A stretch of DNA of 64,000 nt from Acidobacteriota bacterium (GTDB taxonomy: Bacteria > Acidobacteriota > Terriglobia > Terriglobales > Acidobacteriaceae), in the NCBI GenBank assembly GCA_021780075.1, contig JAJXZL010000010.1, positions 1 to 64,000 of the forward strand, given 5' to 3'. Positions 61,416-64,000 of the stretch are shown in pieces. The translations under genes and the position numbers were made by a program. Below the pieces are notes generated by a model that saw only the letters and a list, made by a program, of their open reading frames with translations, had not been told where the DNA came from and did not search any database. Positions within the stretch are counted from its first letter, which is position 1. Each line of letters starts with the position of its first letter.

Positions 61416-63611
61416 TTACTTCAGCGCAGAAGCCCTTGCGCTGCTTTGGTTTGCGTGGCGCGGCAGCGCAACCAGTGCATTGGTTACAATGCCCGGCGTC
61501 AGTACTTCAGGCAGCATTTGCGGAGTGCTGTTGCCCGGCACATACAGCGCATATGCCGGCACACCGTCACGCCCCAGAGCCGTCAGCGCCTGCGTAATTG
61601 CGTCGTCGTGCCGCGTCCAGTCCGCCCGCAACAAGGCGACGTTGGCGTCAGCAAAGGCCTGCTGCACCTGCGTCTGGCTCAGGGCCACACGCTCATTCAC
61701 CTGGCAGCTCAGGCACCAGCTCGCCGTAAAGTCCACAAACACTGGCCGCCCCTGTGCCTGATAGCGAGCAACCGTCTCCGCCGACCATGGCTCCCAGCCC
61801 TGCTTCTCCGTCACGGAACTCGCCTCAGACGCCGTGCTCAGCCGGCGCGGCGCAAGTGCGCTCACCGCAATCACCACCAAAACAATCCCAATAGCCACCG
61901 CCGTAGACCAGCGCCGCGCCGGCCAGCGACCCAGGAACCACCCCGCAATGGCCAGCAGCAGGAAGCTGCCCAGCAGCGCCGCCAGTACTGAGGCTCCGTA
62001 GGCCTGCGCCACCACCCACGCCAGCCAGATCACCGTCGCAAAAATCGGCACGGAGATCGCCTGCTTCAGCACGTCCATCCACGCGCCGGGCCGTGGCAGC
62101 AGGCGCGTCCAGGCAGGCTGCAGCGTCAGCGCCACATACGGCGCGGCCAGTCCAAGAGCGAGCGCGGTAAACACGGCAAAGGTCACCGCCGCAGGCTGCG
62201 CCAGCGCGTAGCCGACCGCCGCGCCCATCAGCGGAGCCGTGCACGGCGTGGCCACAATCACCGCAAGCACACCCGTGAAAAAGCTGCCCGTATAGCCCTG
62301 CCTGGTTGCCAGCGAACCACCCGTACTGGTCAGCGTCAGTCCAATCTCAAACTGCCCCGCCAGCGAAAGCCCCAGAAAGAACAGCAACCCTGCCATCAAC
62401 GACAAAAACACCGGCGACTGGAACTGGAATCCCCAGCCAAGGCCTGTGCCCGCCGCGCGCAACCCCAGCAGCACTCCGACCAGAATCCAGAAGGAGACAA
62501 CAATGCCAAGGGTATACACAAAACCATGCGCCCGCAGTTTACGCCGTTCCTCGCTGCCCGACTGCACCAGCGCCAGTCCTTTGAGGAAAAGCACCGGAAA
62601 CACGCACGGCATCAGGTTCAGCAGCAGCCCGCCAAGAAACGCCAATCCCGCCGCACTGAACAGCCCCATGGACGACGAAGAGGAAACCCGGCCTGCAGCA
62701 GGCGCCGGACTCATTGCTGCACCGGATGCGGGACTGGCCGCGGCAGGCTCATCGGCCACCGCTGGAACGCCCTTCACCATGCCCGGCAACGCCGCAATCT
62801 CATATGCCCGCCCGCCCGCAAGCTCCAGAACACCTTTCAGTTCAGCAGGGTTTGCAGTCAGGCCCGCATCCTTCCTGAGGTCCAGCACAAAACCCCTGGG
62901 CGTGGGCGTTAATCTCTGCGCAGCCGGATTGTCCAGAATGCCCTGGTCCGCCGGGAAAAACACGGCGCTGTCTTCCTTCTGGCCTGTCACCACAGCCAGG
63001 CGAAAATCAGACTTTTCCGGCTGGAAAACCGCCTTGAATAGATGCGGCTGCGGTTTTGGCAACCTGGCAGCAAACCGGTCGTAGAGCGCCTGGTCGGAGA
63101 CCAGCACCGTCGATTTGCCCTGATGCCCGGCAATCTCCCGGTCTACTTCCAGATCCGCCTTGCCCGGAATGCATGTCGCCTGGCAGACCAGCCAGCTTAC
63201 TTTGGCCTGCAACGGCGCCGGACCCGGCTTGGCCGTCTGCGCCACCTGCAGCGCAAGCGGGAACAGAACCTCATTCTCGTAGCCGAAATCCATCAGCGGC
63301 CCCAGAGGCAAACGCTGCGGTGCAGGAAACTCAAGGTCGCTCGCCGTCACGCCCTGCGGCAGGGTCCAGTGGATGCGCGGCGGCTGGCCTGCATCGCCCG
63401 CATTCTTCCAGTAAACATGCCAGCCCGGTTCCAGCTTGAAGTAAAGCCCTGCATGCGCAGTCCCACCCCGGCTCAGTTCCTGCGGAAGAACCACAAGCTG
63501 TACATGCACATGCGGCCCATCGGCTGAACTGGAAGCGGCCAGCGCAGGGAGACATGCAGCCAGCGGAACGAGAAACGCGAGGGCGAGTCGGAAAAAGCGC
63601 ATTGCAGACAA
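61416..63611 (-). CDS. DsbD/ScsB-type thiol:disulfide reductase
   Basis: This protein moves reducing power from cytoplasmic thioredoxin to periplasmic thiols. The TTG at 63611 fits the ribosome binding site 'gaggag'; the ATG at 63602 is too far from it. The 731-aa chain has a signal peptide, a periplasmic domain with a CX3C pair ('WLVCQATCIPG'), a membrane domain of about eight segments with the two key Cys ('LMPCVFPVLFLKG', 'VATPCTAPLMGAA') and a C-terminal thioredoxin domain with 'SWCLSCQ'. The extended N-terminal domain matches the ScsB-like subclass rather than E. coli DsbD. No partner is in the window. Confidence 0.92.
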   Translation of the reverse strand: MSAMRFFRLALAFLVPLAACLPALAASSSADGPHVHVQLVVLPQELSRGGTAHAGLYFKLEPGWHVYWKNAGDAGQPPRIHWTLPQGVTASDLEFPAPQRLPLGPLMDFGYENEVLFPLALQVAQTAKPGPAPLQAKVSWLVCQATCIPGKADLEVDREIAGHQGKSTVLVSDQALYDRFAARLPKPQPHLFKAVFQPEKSDFRLAVVTGQKEDSAVFFPADQGILDNPAAQRLTPTPRGFVLDLRKDAGLTANPAELKGVLELAGGRAYEIAALPGMVKGVPAVADEPAAASPASGAAMSPAPAAGRVSSSSSMGLFSAAGLAFLGGLLLNLMPCVFPVLFLKGLALVQSGSEERRKLRAHGFVYTLGIVVSFWILVGVLLGLRAAGTGLGWGFQFQSPVFLSLMAGLLFFLGLSLAGQFEIGLTLTSTGGSLATRQGYTGSFFTGVLAVIVATPCTAPLMGAAVGYALAQPAAVTFAVFTALALGLAAPYVALTLQPAWTRLLPRPGAWMDVLKQAISVPIFATVIWLAWVVAQAYGASVLAALLGSFLLLAIAGWFLGRWPARRWSTAVAIGIVLVVIAVSALAPRRLSTASEASSVTEKQGWEPWSAETVARYQAQGRPVFVDFTASWCLSCQVNERVALSQTQVQQAFADANVALLRADWTRHDDAITQALTALGRDGVPAYALYVPGNSTPQMLPEVLTPGIVTNALVALPRHANQSSARASALK

Positions 63612-63707
63612 AAGTTCTCCTCTGTTGGACGCTCCCGGAGCCGGGTTGGTCGCCGGAAATTCAGCTTCCCGCGCCGGTACCAGCGCCCATTGTCCCCGCG
63701 CGGCGGC

Positions 63708-64000
63708 TCAGAGATGCTCGGCCAGCCGGGCGTGCTGGCGGAAAATGCAATCATTCTGGATGCACTTCACTCCGGCAGCACGCGCGCGCGCCACCGCCTC
63801 ATCATGCATCACTTCTTCCTGCAGCCACAGGTACGGGATGCCCAGACGAATGACATCATCCACAATGGCCGGCACATGCTCGCTGGCGCGGAAAACGTCC
63901 ACCAGGTCGATTCCCTTTCCTGTCTCGCGCTGCGCGGCAGCCTGCGCGGCATCCAGGTCTGGATAGGACTTCTTACCTGCCACCTCGCTCAAGGCAGGAT
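63708..64000 (-). CDS. CoA-binding domain protein (YccU-like), 5' end cut by window edge
   Basis: The frame stays open to the right edge, so the track start (a TTG at 63992) is not the real one; upstream codons read 'PAL' before 'SEVAGKKSYPDL', the usual middle of this family. The visible 97 residues contain 'IDLVDVFRASEHVPAIVDDVI', 'IPYLWLQEEV' and 'AGVKCIQNDCIFRQHARL', typical of the C-terminal half of small CoA_binding_2 proteins. The Rossmann start lies outside the window. The function of the family is poorly known. Confidence 0.85.
   Translation of the reverse strand, partial: PALSEVAGKKSYPDLDAAQAAAQRETGKGIDLVDVFRASEHVPAIVDDVIRLGIPYLWLQEEVMHDEAVARARAAGVKCIQNDCIFRQHARLAEHL

Overview
The window is a GC-rich (about 60%) bacterial chromosome segment, densely packed with operons. 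Gene content, gene order (argR-C-B-D-F-G-H, dnaX-ybaB-recR), the archaeal-type fructose-bisphosphate aldolase/phosphatase, the pyrophosphate-type phosphofructokinase and short palindromic repeats around 59.9-61 kb fit an acidobacterium, probably subdivision 1 (Terriglobia). That assignment is inference from gene style; no rRNA is present. I found no tRNA, CRISPR array, transposase or phage gene.

Layout. 1-1000: 5' part of a membrane signalling protein cut by the left edge. 1.2-5.1 kb: dnaX, ybaB, a metallo-beta-lactamase-fold hydrolase and recR in one run. 5.2-9.0 kb: a lone receiver domain on the opposite strand, then a two-gene ABC importer without a binding protein. 9.0-16.8 kb: a Gfo/Idh/MocA oxidoreductase, then an L-rhamnose module (isomerase, an unusual IclR-headed sugar-binding regulator, bifunctional aldolase/dehydrogenase, kinase). 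16.8-20.3 kb: dnaE on the minus strand. 20.6-24.6 kb: a TetR-controlled efflux operon (regulator, HlyD, ABC ATPase, ABC-2 permease). 24.8-30.3 kb: M19 dipeptidase, GNAT, pyrophosphate-type PFK, an unknown membrane protein, acyl-CoA synthetase. 30.5-38.9 kb: arginine biosynthesis, argR-argC-argB-argD-argF-(31-aa sORF)-argG-argH-argA. 38.9-48.6 kb: hypF, a secreted protein, a nickel permease-like protein and a NAD-linked [NiFe] hydrogenase (hoxEFUYH plus maturation protease). 48.7-57.1 kb, minus strand: dihydroorotate-dehydrogenase-like protein, pyruvate:ferredoxin oxidoreductase, a GH144-type glucanase, and fructose-bisphosphate aldolase/phosphatase. 57.5-59.8 kb: feoAB. 59.8-61.4 kb: repeats and two small membrane proteins. 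61.4-64 kb: DsbD-type reductase and a CoA-binding protein cut by the right edge.

How it fits together. Arginine synthesis runs from glutamate acetylation to argininosuccinate cleavage, lacking only the N-acetylornithine deacetylation/transfer enzyme and presumably ruled by ArgR through two ARG boxes over its own promoter. The 38.9-59.8 kb block is an energy-metabolism neighbourhood: nickel and iron supply, hydrogenase, PFOR, and gluconeogenic/glycolytic enzymes of the reversible or ancestral kind. The most interesting signal is a recurring inverted repeat, GTGA-N6-TCAC (CRP/FNR-family type), upstream of hoxE, of the FBP aldolase/phosphatase, of feoA and of the PFK gene. In the first three a -10-like hexamer lies exactly 22 nt downstream of the site, as in class II CRP promoters. 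This suggests an undescribed regulon coupling H2, iron and fructose-bisphosphate metabolism.
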